A DNA stretch of 64,000 nucleotides from Galerina marginata. Lineage: Eukaryota > Basidiomycota > Agaricomycetes > Agaricales > Galerinaceae. The stretch's first letter is position 1, and the number at the start of each line of letters is the position of its first letter. Under the pieces are notes generated by a model. It saw only the letters and a program-made list of their open reading frames with translations. It made no database searches and was not told where the DNA came from. Positions 44,196-55,739 of the stretch are shown here, piece by piece. The stretch covers positions 1,550,001 to 1,614,000 of the forward strand of contig JAECYW010000009.1 in the NCBI GenBank assembly GCA_023014335.1, written 5' to 3'. A program made the translations under genes and the position numbers.

Positions 44196-46814
44196 ATGTT
44201 ACCACACATCGGGGATCCCGACGCAGAGATCCGCTCTTTACCGCAGTGCGGCTTCGGAGCGGAAGTCGACTTCGATTCATTGATTACTTCCAACCACTTT
44301 CTCTTCCGTGTATACACTCCGAAGGAAAGGTCACCATTTGCCGATGATACAGAACCCTTCTTTCTCGCCCCAAAGTTCGATGACCAAGTCGCTCGCTCTC
44401 CCATTGACCTTCCGAAGATCAAGTTCTCTGAGCCCCTAATTGGTTCTTACGCTGAGGTCGCACGCCATATGGAGTGGACGACAAGAACATCCTCGTCTTA
44501 CATCTCGACATCATTCAGCTTCAGCTGGTCTGTCTGGGAAGCTGTGAGACGTTATCATCAAGGCATCAAGAAGGACGTTGAAATCGCTGTCATCGATGCA
44601 ACTGCTCTCGGAGGTCGAGCAGCTACGGCCGTCCAGCTCCTGCAAAAAAGTTCTCCGGCAGAGTGAGTCTTTTCTTATCGGAAACCTTTCCTCTTCTGAT
44701 GTTTATTGAACAATAGACGAAACGAGCAATTTTGGAAATGGCAACGTTTCTCGCAGGATTCCCAATCCGTCCTCGTGTACGGGATGATTCCTCGGACAGC
44801 TGTTCTTGCTTCAATCCCACTGCTTCAGATTCTTCGAAGGATGCCGTCCTATTTCTTGCGTAATGACATACAAGTCATCCACGGAAATCCTCTGGATCAG
44901 GTCGCATGGGATTACCGACTTCGCAAGCTCAGTTACCGCCAGTTTTGCCAAGATATGTCGAAATTATTCCTCGGACGACCTACAGAGGTTCGCCTACGAG
45001 ATTCAACGGCGGGTGCCGTTCGACTAGCCTTATCATTCTTGCGACCATTCTTCCATCGTGCAATTCAGGATGAATTCGACATCGCAATTTCTTATCTCCG
45101 CACCCTTGCCATCACGATTTCTGAATGGCCTGGCGGTCCCTGGGTGCGGGATCACGTTGAAGTCCGGCAAATTATCGAATCCATGGTCCTTGCACTCGGA
45201 GAGGAACTCAGAGAGAAGTACTTGCTCCAGAAACAAGCGGAAATTTCTCGTCTACATGTTGTCATCGACGGGTTGGAGCAGACCATCAGGACCAGCAACG
45301 CAGGAGCGTCAAGATACATAACTCACCCCACGGAGGTCGATTCTGATGGATATTCTGAAACTGAATTTGAGGAGGCCGACGAGCCTACACTGGTGACAAC
45401 TGAAGTCCTTCCAGATATACGCCGAAAACCATCTCTCGAGCTGCCCGTTGCAGTTGAGCCCCGAAGCCCAGTCACCTTTCAAACTCCAATCACTCCGCCG
45501 GAGTCTCCGCGTGCCTCTCTGTTCATCACAACTCCGCTTGGCTCCAGTATCCCCACCCCAATTCTCCTCAAGGCTGTGGGGGAGGACGCTCAAGTCGGCC
45601 AGGTGCCCGAGGCTCTATCCTCCAAGACTTCGCTATCCTCGGAGGAACCGGCGTCTCCCCCACCCACACCTCCTCCACGTTCGCCTGTCTTTCAACCTAC
45701 CAAGTTTTTGCTTGGTGATTCCTTGGTTCAAGACGAGGCGGAAGTTGCCTTCAGCCATGTTGAGAATGAGCGGGTTACCCTTGAGCATTCTACGGAGGTG
45801 ATGGAGGAATATCCATTTACGACTCTCGGGAACGAGGAAGAACAAACCGACGTGGCCCAAATCGATGTTTGTCGAGACGATGAAGACGACGGAGAGGAAA
45901 CCGACCACGAACAAGACATAGAACCTGAAGACCCTGTCCCAGCATCTCCCATTGATTCATGGGTTGCAATTCGTCCTCGTCTCTCCTCTTTTACATACTC
46001 TCGATCCTCACGTTCATCTATCGCCTCAATAGAGACGTTATGCGAACCCATCGACTTCCCGCTAAAGCGGCTCTCGCTGGCCAGTACCGAATCATTCGAA
46101 TTCATTCCTCCATTTTCTTCCTTCCGGTCGTTTGGATTGGCTTCGAGGACAGTGTCCTTCTCTGAGCCCTTATCAAGGCCTCCATTGTCACCAGTTACTG
46201 ACCCCTTGGTCCTCCCTCTACCACCTTCACCGAAACTTTCTCCTGAATCACCACCACAATCGCCAGCTCGCTCAAGATGCTCATCTTCGGCCACGTCTTC
46301 GTCAGTGCATTCGGTATCTGAAGTCGCGCCTTTCCACTTCCCAGACAAGTTGTACTCAACGCGGTCGTCATCTCCGATCACGCCTGCCCTTCTTCTACAA
46401 ACCTCTTCACCTTCGCAGTCACCGTCACCTTCGTCACCTTCGTCAACGACGCCGACACGGTCGTCGTCCCCAATCAGTCCAGTTCTTCCGTTGGAATCCT
46501 CGTCATCGCAGTCATCGTCATTATCGTCATCATCATGGGCTTCATCAACAACGCCGATTCCTCCACTTGACCTTCTTCACCTGCCACTTTTACCGGCTGC
46601 CTTGATAATTCCACCCAAGCGGCGTATCAGCTTACTCTCTCCGCTACCAACGCAACTCGAAGTAGAGGATGACGACGACAGCGATACGAATAGCATCAGG
46701 TCGATATCAGTCACCGATACTGCATCGTACCTCGTCACTGGTTTTTTGGTCGGCGCCTTTCTCACTCTATTTCTATTCTCGACACAGCGCAGAGCGTTAT
46801 TGGTCTTGACTTGA
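44196..46814 (+). CDS. Tail-anchored protein with DUF7587-like N-terminal domain
   Basis: Two exons (44196-44662, 44717-46814) give about 853 residues. Residues 30-260 form a globular domain: SNHFLFRVYTPKERSPF, HMEWTTRTSSSYISTSFSFS then WSVWEAVRRYHQ, KDVEIAVIDATALGGRAATA, and across the intron ERNEQFWKWQRFSQDSQSVL, VYGMIPRTAVLASIPLLQIL. This matches my memory of a fungal domain (DUF7587-like) with an arrangement reminiscent of ADP-ribosyltransferases, where FRV, the STS motif and a later acidic residue form the pocket; that link is inference. After a helical region (LREKYLLQKQAEISRLHVVI) comes a 450-residue Ser/Pro/acidic disordered part. The protein ends with one hydrophobic segment (YLVTGFLVGAFLTLFLFS) and a short basic tail, so it is probably tail-anchored in a membrane with the domain facing the cytosol. 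Confidence 0.6.
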
Positions 46815-47114
46815 ACATCCTGCAACTGATTGGATTAATCCACGTCATCATCTGCACATTACAACATATTTATACAATTCGAGGCTGGTCTTTTCATTCA
46901 GAATCACTTCTGTTGTTGTAGGAATTCATTGTGTAAGCTGCTATCGTCAAACTTCTTCTGTTTAGTTCCTCCAATTGCCATCACCGCATAGACGTATATA
47001 AATAATCTTGTACAGTAGCTCCTTCAGTTGTATTACCACCTATCATCTGTTATACATAGGTATACCAATTATGCAATAAAAATATGCAGTTATGCCTCTT
47101 TCAACCCCTTCGAA
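46815..47114. other. Intergenic 3' region
   Basis: AT-rich 3' flanks of two convergent genes. TATA- and AATAAA-like strings (for example GCAATAAAAATATGC near 47073) are present. No gene. Confidence 0.45.
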
Positions 47115-47984
47115 TCACTTACGAATAGCATATATAAACCCGTCGTAGCCCTTCTCGCCAACGGTAGAAATAGTGGTGGCCTCCACCTCCTTATCATCCT
47201 TGAGAGCGTGTAGAAGCTTGCGCACACCTTCCACATTGTTGTCCGAATATTCCGGATCGGCGACGCGACCATACCGGACCACGTTGTCAACAATCTGCAG
47301 ATACGAAACGATCGTAATTCATATAAACGTTGTGTAATGAGAAACATACGATGACTCCACCAGGCCGGACGAGGCGCTTTGCCTCGGTGAGGTATATGAG
47401 ATTCGACGGTTTGTCAGCGTCTATAAACACGAGATCGAACGGTTGTTCAGGGTGTAGCTGCGCTAATGACTGGGCCGCAGGCCCAACGATGACGGTTATT
47501 TGGTCGGAATATCCAGCTAGTTTGAAGTTCTCTTCGGCAACCTTAAATTAAATATTCAATTATGCAGGAATGCTACAAATCAGCGAAGAATCAAACGGGC
47601 CTGATAGATACCTTTGCGTGGTGTGGGTTTAGTTCGAGAGTGATGACCCGTCCATCTGAAGGAAGGGAACGAGCAATCCATACGGTGGAGTAACTACCAA
47701 GGACGGAAAATAGTCAGTATGGATCACCAGACTCAGATATCGATTACGTACCCTCCCAAAGTCCCAACCTCCAACACTCTCTTCGCACCTAAGGACTTGA
47801 CGAGTAGGCTTAAGAATCTGCCTTGAGCAGGAGATACTGCAATATCGGGGAGCCCCTGCTCATTATTGTTCTTCACAACCGCGTCGAAGGTATCGTCCTG
47901 TGGTATAAGGAAGGAGTTGTGATATTCGTCGGAACGTGTCCAATCCTCGAGCGACGTGGGTTTGTGGGTTTGCCGGCCTGCCAT
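47115..47984 (-). CDS. SAM-dependent O-methyltransferase (methyltransferase family 3)
   Basis: Four exons give about 230 residues: SPAQGRFLSLLVKSLGAKRV followed by LEVGTLGG joined across an intron to YSTVWIARSLP, then VITLELNPHHAK, AEENFKLAGYSDQITVIVG, PFDLVFIDADKPSNLIYL, VRPGGVIIVDNVVRYGRV and GYDGFIYAIRK. The glycine-rich SAM site (LEVGTLGGYS), the acidic E of TLELN and the metal-binding D of FIDADK are all in place, as in caffeoyl-CoA/catechol-type O-methyltransferases (Methyltransf_3). Such enzymes methylate catechol hydroxyls with Mg. The fungal substrate is unknown. Length fits the family. Confidence 0.85.
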
Positions 47985-48157
47985 TTAGCGACTGTGCAGC
48001 ACAATAAGGCCGGGGAAGAGGAAAAGTGCAGAGAGATTAATATTGATAACAATGACTCGTTGCAGTAGAGGTGGGATAAAAATAATCTGATTAGATGATC
48101 AGAGTCTCATGTTATGATGTGCTCTTGTACTATCACGTGCAACGGGATTCAAACGGT

Positions 48158-48738
48158 CAGGGAGATTCAAAACCGCATCTACAGCTTGCACAACACAGCA
48201 TCTCTGCCAAAATTTTTGCATATTCTAAATTCCTTTTATCTTAGCTTCACGAATATCCAAAAATTTTGAGGAAAAGTTGACTTGAGCATGTTGTGGACGG
48301 CGTTCTCTCGAGATTACCCACATCAAATTGTAATAGATTTGTGTCTCAAGCTCCAACGACTTCGATTTAGAGCACAAAATTTTAGAGATACATTTTTCCA
48401 ATGGTTTTACACCTGTGTACAAAAAATTGGGACGTCAAAGTGAGTGTAGCACATAATGTAGAAGAAAAGGTCGAAAAAGCGTGACGAAATCGTGACACTT
48501 CAAAGGATTTGTCCGCTTTCGGCTCGCTGGAAGATTCCGTGACTTTGCGTTACTTTTTTTGAATCTCTCTGACCGCCTTTATTTTGAGCTCAATTCTACA
48601 CCAAATGTCTCAAAATTTTGCATTTGAAATCCTTAAGATAAAAAGAAAGTCGTTGTAAATTTTGGTGAAGATTGAAGGAAAACTCGTTGGGGAATTTGAG
48701 ATTTAAAATCGCTTGTCGGGGTTTTTGAATCTCCTTGG
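48158..48738. repeat. Degenerate inverted-repeat element
   Basis: The left end (GGAGATTCAAAACCG at 48161) and the right end (GGTTTTTGAATCTCC at about 48719-48733) are inverted copies. Inside, the arms keep resembling each other in inverted order: CCAAAATTT, then CTTTTATCTTA, then AAATTTTGAG on the left versus the complement on the right near 48600-48670. Total about 580 bp, strongly AT-rich, with no protein. Probably an old foldback or MITE-like element; no clear target duplication is visible. Confidence 0.5.
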
Positions 48739-48813
48739 GCTTGATAGTATCATGATGTCATGCCGCGAATCTATCTGCAGACTGCCGCGGTTCGCGTATG
48801 TGCGGCGTTCTTT

Positions 48814-50469
48814 TCACAGCACCCATTCGCGTACCCTCCGTGCCTCAGCAGCTCTGCGCTCCACAACCTCTTTAACCGTGGAACCCCATAGTTGATCTGG
48901 ACTCGTTGCGGGTGACCCATCTGGATTCCAACATGTCCGCACATGCTTCTCCGCGTCATTTAGCTCAAAAACGACACAATTCTCAACGCTCAAAGGTCGT
49001 GTCGGGTCCCATCTAACAAGAGCGGGCCTGGTAGGAACATCAAAAGGCGGAATTACTGAGCGCCCCTGGTATAAGTCTTCGAAAACAAGGGCCACGTCGT
49101 CTTCGTCTATTGGAAGTTTACTGTGTAGTAGGTCAGAACAAAAGTAATTGCCATAGTGAAATATTAAAAGTACTTGATTTGATGTCCAGTTATCTTGGTT
49201 TCTCGATGCAATAAGTCTCTATACAGTCTCTCATAAAGCTTCTTTCTGTTCTTGATCGCTAAAGGGTTGGCAATTGGCTTTCCAGCGAGGTCGCAAAGAA
49301 TATAAGTGGCAATATTAAGCCCAAAGATCGCAGGAAGGGGGCCCAAGACCGGTAGAATGCGCACCCGGAAGTCATCGAAGACTCCTAGCTCCTTGACTGG
49401 CCCTTTCTGAAACTCTTCTTCGGGTAGTGGAAGGAGTTTGACGTCCCCAGGCACCTCGGTAGAATATACAACTGGGATGCCCGAGTCAACTCCTAGGAGC
49501 CGTAGACGTCGGCGAACGGACCTGGCAAGCGGGTCGTAAATTGTGTAGGATATGTCGCTGATTTGAATTCTGGTGGGGTCGCATTTCGCGCCTGCTCCCA
49601 TTGAAGAGAATATCTGCATAGATAGTCAGAGATGCTACGGTAGAAAAGGATGCAAATAGTACCTTAATTTTATTTTCGTGACAATATTTGAGCAGATCTA
49701 CTTTTGTCTGGATATTATCTATAGCGTCTTTGAATCGAGGTCAGGTCATAGATTGGGGAAATTTCAAATTTAGTATCGTACCTATGACCCAGTCAGCGTC
49801 CGCTAGCAGAAGCCCTCCTTCCTCTTTTCGCCAGATCTCTATTCTTGAATCTACATCAACCCATTTGGCAATTTGCTTCAAAGCCTTTTCTATACATTTC
49901 ACTTTTGGTGTGCCCACATCTTCAAGGCCAGCTGTCGCGTGCCTGTTGAGCGAGGAAAGGGTGACATAGTCAAAATCGACTAAGCGAATGTTAGATACTC
50001 CTCTGAAATTTAAAGCATGAGGCCAAAGTAAGATATGATTTTGAAGAACAGATACCTACGACCGCACAAGCATGACAGCAGCCCAACTGCCAACGCCTCC
50101 ACATCCGACGACGACGACCCGGCCTTTTCGAACCTTCGCCATGCCATCCTCTCCGAAGAACGCGTAGTTTCTCGCCAATTGTTCCCGTTTTAACTCCTCG
50201 TCGTAGTGCAAACTACTATCGAGTTTTACGGAGTCAATGGTGCTTTGAAGTCGCGTGGCCTGGACCATTGGTTCAAATTCTTCAGAGTTCTCTTCGCCCA
50301 ACGACGAATCTAGGGCTGTAATCGACCGTCGGACTTCTTCGTCAAGTTCTCGTCTTCGGGCCCGTTTCGCGTGTGTATGATATGCATGGACCAAGCCTGC
50401 TGTTGCTAGGGATGCAGCAAGCGCCGTCGCTATGAGCTGTGTTCTATGAGGGAGATTCAGAGATGTCAT
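48814..50469 (-). CDS. tRNA threonylcarbamoyladenosine dehydratase (Tcd1/Tcd2 type)
   Basis: Several exons give about 500 residues. N-terminal membrane anchor (LIATALAASLATAGLVHAYH), then REQLARNYAFFGEDGMAKV, the Rossmann ATP site RVVVVGCGGVGSWAAVMLVR, IRLVDFDYVTLSSLNRHATA, GTPKVKCIEKALKQI, DADWVIDAIDNIQTKVDLL, KIFSSMGAGAKCDPTRIQIS, and a later FGLNIATYIL. GxGGVGS, the D-x-D and R of the nucleotide site, and the NRHA motif fit the ThiF/E1-like CsdL/TcdA family. Yeast relatives Tcd1/Tcd2 sit on the mitochondrial outer membrane and convert t6A37 of tRNA to cyclic ct6A. The C-terminal exon (ALVFEDLYQGRSVIPP ... VKEVVERRAAEARRV) is the usual fungal extension. Confidence 0.85.
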
Positions 50470-50946
50470 GGATGTCTGGAGTGAACGGAACCAAATTCAA
50501 AACCTCCAAGTTTGGATTCGCACGTGGGTTTTTCGTGATGCGTTTGGCGCTCTTGCAATCCACTTACAAACCACCGACGAGTTATTCTACCATCCAGCTG
50601 TAATTGAAACTGGATGTCACATTGGTTATTTTGCAATGGTGTCTAAGTCGCATTCAGCTTCTCCCAGCCAAATGCTTCAGCCTGAGGTTGCCTGGTGAGC
50701 ATTCCTTGAATCTTCATTGATATCCGGGGCTTGCTTGCGTGAATTAACACCCTTAACAGTTCCCTATCTCAGGAGCCGAATCTTTCCAAGTCGTAAACGC
50801 TGGACCTGTAATAGCTTGGGTGCAGAATTTATGACATGTTTTCATAGAACATCGCCTGTACCTCACCAGCATCTGCCTTCTCTAAGCCCAAGGTACACAA
50901 AGGATCCTTGTGGGCCATTGTATTCAGCTGATTGGAGGCATACAGA

Positions 50947-53139
50947 ATGTCCAAAGCTGATGTTTTAGAGACCGATCTGTAGGCCATAACCTTATTATCA
51001 TTTCTACTTCTTGATCACTCATTGTCTTTCAGTGCCAGATCGTCTTTCTTCGCCCTCGTCATCGGCATTAATAACTATTTGCACTGTGGTTCATATATCT
51101 GTAATCTAAAGGGAGCTATCTCCGACGCCGAAGATGTTCTGGATGTTCTCACTCAAAAATTTCATGTTCCAGATGAACATATCTCTAAGCTTTTCAATAA
51201 TGAGGCTACTCGGGACAATATCATGAGCCGTATTCAGGCCCTGGCCGAAGATGAGCGCATCACTTTCGGCGACGCGATTCTTATCTACTATGCTGGGCAT
51301 GGATCGGAGGCGGAAGCTCCACGGAATGGGTCGCTGGCTGACAAGATACAGCTACTCTTACCCTACGATTTCGATCCACAGAACAGCCTTGACAGACACT
51401 TACAAGGCATTCCAGACTTTACACTCGCCGCCATGCTAACCAACCTTGCTAATGCCAAAGGAAACAACATTGTGCGCCGCATTTCTTGCACTGTCTTCAC
51501 CAGTAGAGGACCTGACCAATGCTTGCACCCAGACAGTGATCTTCGATAGTTGTCATTCAGGCTCAGGTACCAGGCATGACAACTCATCCGCTGAGGTCGT
51601 TCGTGGTGTCGATCTCCCACCTGGTTACAAAATACCTCTTTCTCTTTATGAAGAGGTCCTGGGAAACAGCCGCGTCGCGACAATCTCAAAATTTGACCAG
51701 AACGCTGGTTTGGCCTCGCATGTCCTTTTGGCGGCTTGCTCAAAAGACGAACTTGCGTACGAAGAGAGGCATCTCGGTCGCTTTACGAGGGCACTGACGG
51801 CACTCCTCCGAGAAGGACCAATTGATAACATCACCTATCGATAGGTGATCGAAATGTTGAAGGTCGACGGGTGAGCCGCTATCTTGTCTCTCCAGTGAAC
51901 GGAACCTCATCGCTTCCCTTGCCTAGACAAACACCACAGTGCGAAGGCATACACGACAACCGTATTATTTTCACGAACAAGTCTCCGAACCGCGTCCCCA
52001 TGCTATTCCCATTAAAATTTGATCGGGGAACTGTCCTGTTACAGGCTGGACAAGTCCAGGGAGTGGTGAACGGCTCACTTTTCAGCATTTTTTCTACCGA
52101 AGACATGTCCGCAGGGCCTCTCGGTAGCCTCGTTGCCTATGACGTACGTCCACTCTCTACAATCATGCACAGGCTCAGCGATGCAGCAATTTTTCGGATC
52201 CCATCCCCAGCATGGGCTCTGCAAACGCACACAGGCGATGGCGCCAAGGTGAACATTCTCATTCCTGCTGAAGAAGACTTCCTGCCTGTCATCCAAAGCA
52301 TACGTGAGGCTGGAAATAGGACAATGATTCGACTTGTTGAAGATCAGAGCCACGAGATTGCGGTGGTAAAAACAGGCGGTGGTGCTTCATTTGTCCTCAC
52401 CGACAAGATTTGTTGCGAGAATAATATTCGATGCCTCCCCTTCAGTGCGTCGCTTGATACTGACGAAATTTTTTCCATCCTTTCGCATGCTGCCCTCTTT
52501 TTTTGGGATCTCCGGCGCCTAGGGAGGAAGTCTACACCTCTCGTCTCTCTGGAAGCGTACCAGATTATTGTTGATGCTAGTTTGGACCCCTTGCATGCTG
52601 GATCCATATTCAAAACTGTCGGCGACAACTTGAATGACGGAAACGTCATCAAGATTTCGCTTCGGGGTGGCACTGAAACCAAGTACGGCTTCAAACTCAA
52701 GAATCCCGGTAGTCAGCCACTCTACGTATGGCTTTTCAGTTTCAACATGGCAAATCTGAGCGTTGGTGTGTTTATAAAGCTCTGGTGCTGTCCGTCCCCT
52801 ATACCTAACATCAACACCTGATTTGTAGGTATTCTTTACAAACCGAACATTCGCGATCCATCTCTACCGCCAGGTGGTGAACTAACAATTGGCTATGGCT
52901 CGGGTGGTGCCCGGCCGTTGTCATTTCAGCGACATCAAGGACTGGATGTCGAGGTCACCTACTTAACGGCTGTCTTCACCCCCAGATTCGTTGATTTGTC
53001 TCATCTCGAGAGATATGAGGTGGCGAAATCCACTGGTCGTGCGGTAGCGTTTTCCAAGCGACCTGAGCACCCCATGTGGGGCACGCTTCAAATCCCTATC
53101 ATCTATGAATGGATGAACGACCCCGGCAAACCAAACTAA
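50947..53139 (+). pseudogene. Caspase-like (peptidase C14) protein with in-frame stop
   Basis: Start deduced by splicing: ATG at 50947, donor CT/GTAGGC, acceptor TTTCAG, giving MSKADVLETDLARSSFFALV then IGINNYLHC. The caspase core follows: ALSDAEDV-type helix (GAISDAEDVLDVLTQKF), catalytic His in ILIYYAGHGSEA, and after an intron the catalytic Cys in VIFDSCHSGSGT. The frame then meets TAG at 51842-51844 within PIDNITYR-stop-VIEMLKVDG. If the stop is ignored, the next junction (donor GTGAGC, acceptor GCCTAG) continues smoothly into QTPQCEGIHDNRIIF and an intact C-terminal region (LFSIFSTEDMSAGPLG, SRHAALFFWDL-like, VEVTYLTAVFTPRFVDLSHL) to 53139. So one nonsense codon separates an otherwise preserved 700-residue protein. 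Either a truncated caspase of about 290 residues is made or the gene is newly dead. Both catalytic residues are intact. Confidence 0.7.
51830..51849. repeat. Perfect 20 bp palindrome spanning the stop codon
   Basis: ATCACCTATC at 51830-51839 is followed at once by its exact reverse complement at 51840-51849. The in-frame TAG of the caspase gene (51842-51844) lies inside the right arm. Confidence 0.95.
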
Positions 53140-53601
53140 GCCCACTACTTAGTATTAAATCACGACGTCGACGAAGGTGAGGCACGCTCAGCTTTAGTCT
53201 ACGGGTCCTTCATTGATGCTTGTTATTGTTACAGTATGGCTCTAGACAGTCAGCACGATCGTAACTCTTCCATTTTTGTGAAATTTGAAATTTTGAATGT
53301 TATGAATGTCAAGCAAGTCAAGACCGTCAACGCGTCACGAGTTCCATCCCTAATTATATCATCGGCATTGGCCTGAACGAAGGCCTTTGTAGCACAGATC
53401 AGATTGTGATTTTGATCCAGAGCATCCTTCCTCCAAGACGACGTATCGTATCAGAGAACATAATCTTGGATCGACTAGATTTTCCTGAAAGGTCAGAACA
53501 TATTGTTCGAGAAATGTGGATGTAATCGACACTGTGATCAGGCATCTCACAAGCTCCAAACATTCAGCTACAAAGGACACCACAACCGGCCTGCCAACTC
53601 T
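53140..53601. other. Intergenic region between caspase and CHAT genes
   Basis: About 460 bp. The frame of the CHAT gene is open back to 53503, and upstream coding exons cannot be excluded, but I cannot join any with good splice sites. No TPR-like sequence is visible. Confidence 0.4.
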
Positions 53602-55279
53602 ATGAAGGACTTGAGACAACCGAGGCTGCTTTTTCTTGCCGCTTCTTCAAGTTATTTGCATGGACAAGATGTAGTGCCAGTACGCGTCATGGGAGACCCG
53701 AAAATCACCCATTTCGGTTTTCCTTGGTTCACGGCAATCATGATTGCCTCCGTTAAATATCTTCTTGCGAGTGGTGATATTGAGCAGGCCATCAAACATA
53801 TCAAAGAATCTCGAGGGAAATTCTGGACACATTTACGTGGTTTCCGAGAGCCCTTCCATCTCTTACCATCGCCATTCGACCTTACTCTCTCGAGATTGGC
53901 TGCAACACTTCGACGACGGGGATTAGAGGATGCTCTTAGCCATGGGTCATCATATAGGCCATTTGCGGCCATGAACCCTCAGCTCCGTCAAGACCTCGAC
54001 GGCTGGTACGCCACTTTGGAACAAATTCGCACTGTGCCGGGATACGAGCGCTTTAATATGCCAGTAATCATGCCCGACATCATGGCTGTCGCTAAAAACG
54101 GACCAGTTGTGATTCTAGGGGCATACCAAGGCTTCAGTGATGCGTACGCCGTCATCTTGTCCGATCCTCAAGCCCCTCCACAATACCTTAGGTTACCAAT
54201 CGCAGAAGAAAAGCTGAATGTTATTCACACGAAATTCGAAGAGATTTTGAGACGGCAGGGGAATTCAGCGCTGCTCGAACAACGTGAGCACTCCGACGCA
54301 GAAACACTCCTTCATGAGGTCCTCACAGATCCGTGGATCTATATTTGCGAACCAATTGTCAAGCATATGGGTCTTCAGGAAAGTGGGACTTCGACTTTTC
54401 TGACTTAAATTTAAAGTCTGACCATCCGAGTCCAGGCTGATGTTGCTCCACCTCGAGTCTGGTGGTGCCCCATTGGCGAGTTAGAGAAAATGCCTATCCA
54501 CGCTGCTGGCCTCCACCCCTCGGGACCATGCCTTAGTGATTTTATCATCTCTTCCTATACACCGACACTGAATTCCCTGCTTGACGCAAGAGCACGAGTT
54601 TCACAATCCCCGAGAAACAAAGTCCTTATCGTCGCGCAGCCAGAGACACCGGGTCTCCCTTTCCTCCCCAATGCAGCACTTGAAAGAGATGAGATATGCA
54701 AGATTGTACCTGAAAACCTTCTAGTCCCATTGACCAGAAACGCCACAGAGAAGGATGGTTCCGAGTGCACTCTCGATGCTGTCGTCTCAGCGCTTTCTGA
54801 AGCTTCCATAGCTCACTTCGCATGTCACGGAGCCGCTTCACGAGAGCACCCACTTGAGAGTGCACTATTTCTCTACGACGGAGACCTTACAGTCGCACGA
54901 ATTCTATATACAGATATGCCTCACGCATCTATCGCATTCCTCAGCGCTTGCCATGGATCTGCAACTGACCCTTTTCGGCCTGATCAGGTCGTGAATCTTG
55001 CTACAGGAATGCTTGAAGCGGGATTTCAGACCGTCATCGCTGCCTTATGGTGCGTCTTTTGTCCGCCTCCCACTACGCCGAAATCACTGCAAAAACTGTA
55101 GGTCAATGGAGGACAAAGTTGGCCCTGAGTTGGCCAAGGATGTCTACGCCACTTTGTTCGATGACGATGGTCTTCAGCCAGACCGTGCTGCATTCGCCCT
55201 GCATAAAGCTTTAGGAAATCTGCGCAAGAAGCATGCACGCCTCCTTTCATGGGTTCCTTTTGTGCATATTGGTGTGTAG
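53602..55279 (+). CDS. CHAT-domain protein (caspase-like), short form
   Basis: Three exons give about 525 residues. After a short lead (MKDLRQPRLLFLAASSSYLH) comes IEQAIKHIKESRGKFWTHLR, the last helix usually following TPRs in CHAT proteins, then LDGWYATLEQIRTVPGYERF, VVILGAYQGFSDAYAVILSD and an intron near 54378-54425. The CHAT core carries VWWCPIGELEKMPIHAAGLH, IAHFACHGAASREHPLESAL, TVARILYTDMPHASIAFLSA then CHGSATDPFRPDQVVNLATG, and QTVIAALW joined to SMEDKVGPELAKDVYATLF. The His of FACHG and Cys of LSACHG form the caspase-like dyad; both are present. Agaricomycete CHAT proteins normally have long TPR arrays (about 1,000 residues or more in total), so this is a short form or its upstream exons are lost. 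Probably a protease in fungal immunity or cell death, by analogy with bacterial TPR-CHAT. Confidence 0.72.
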
Positions 55280-55739
55280 GATGAACAGAGGCAATTACGG
55301 TCCATTTCAATGGAATTATCGTTAAAGGAGGTGTATTAAGGAGTACCAGATACACCTTCGTGCACATGGGTACCTGGATACCCAGTTATGCTTTCGGCTG
55401 GTTCGGACATGGATTGAAGAAATCTTGACCGCAACCTATATTTTAAGAAGTAGAACTGAGGTGGAAAAGAATTGAACAGTCTGTGCGTTTTTAATGGACG
55501 ATTTTTGTGGTCCGTGTGTAGGGCGCCTAATCACGGCGCTACTGACTACCATCAGTGAGCTAATTGATGGATTAGCTTGGAGTTACCTCGTATATTACGT
55601 CCCAGAAGGCTAATGATTAACAAGGATTCAGAAAGAAAGTCTATGAGCTTCGTTTGGCGTTACAATTTTATATGGGAAATATTATGAGGAGGGGTTACAT
55701 GCTACATGTTACCTTCAGCATTGTGGATCGTTTTATAAA
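55280..55739. other. Intergenic region
   Basis: Between two convergent genes (CHAT and F-box). A short dyad (GATACACCTTCGTGCACATGG and nearby) is too imperfect to name. No gene. Confidence 0.4.

Noticed and set aside
50468..50698. 77-codon plus-strand frame at the dehydratase start
   Set aside because: It begins in the antisense of the dehydratase start codon region, and no downstream exon joins it.
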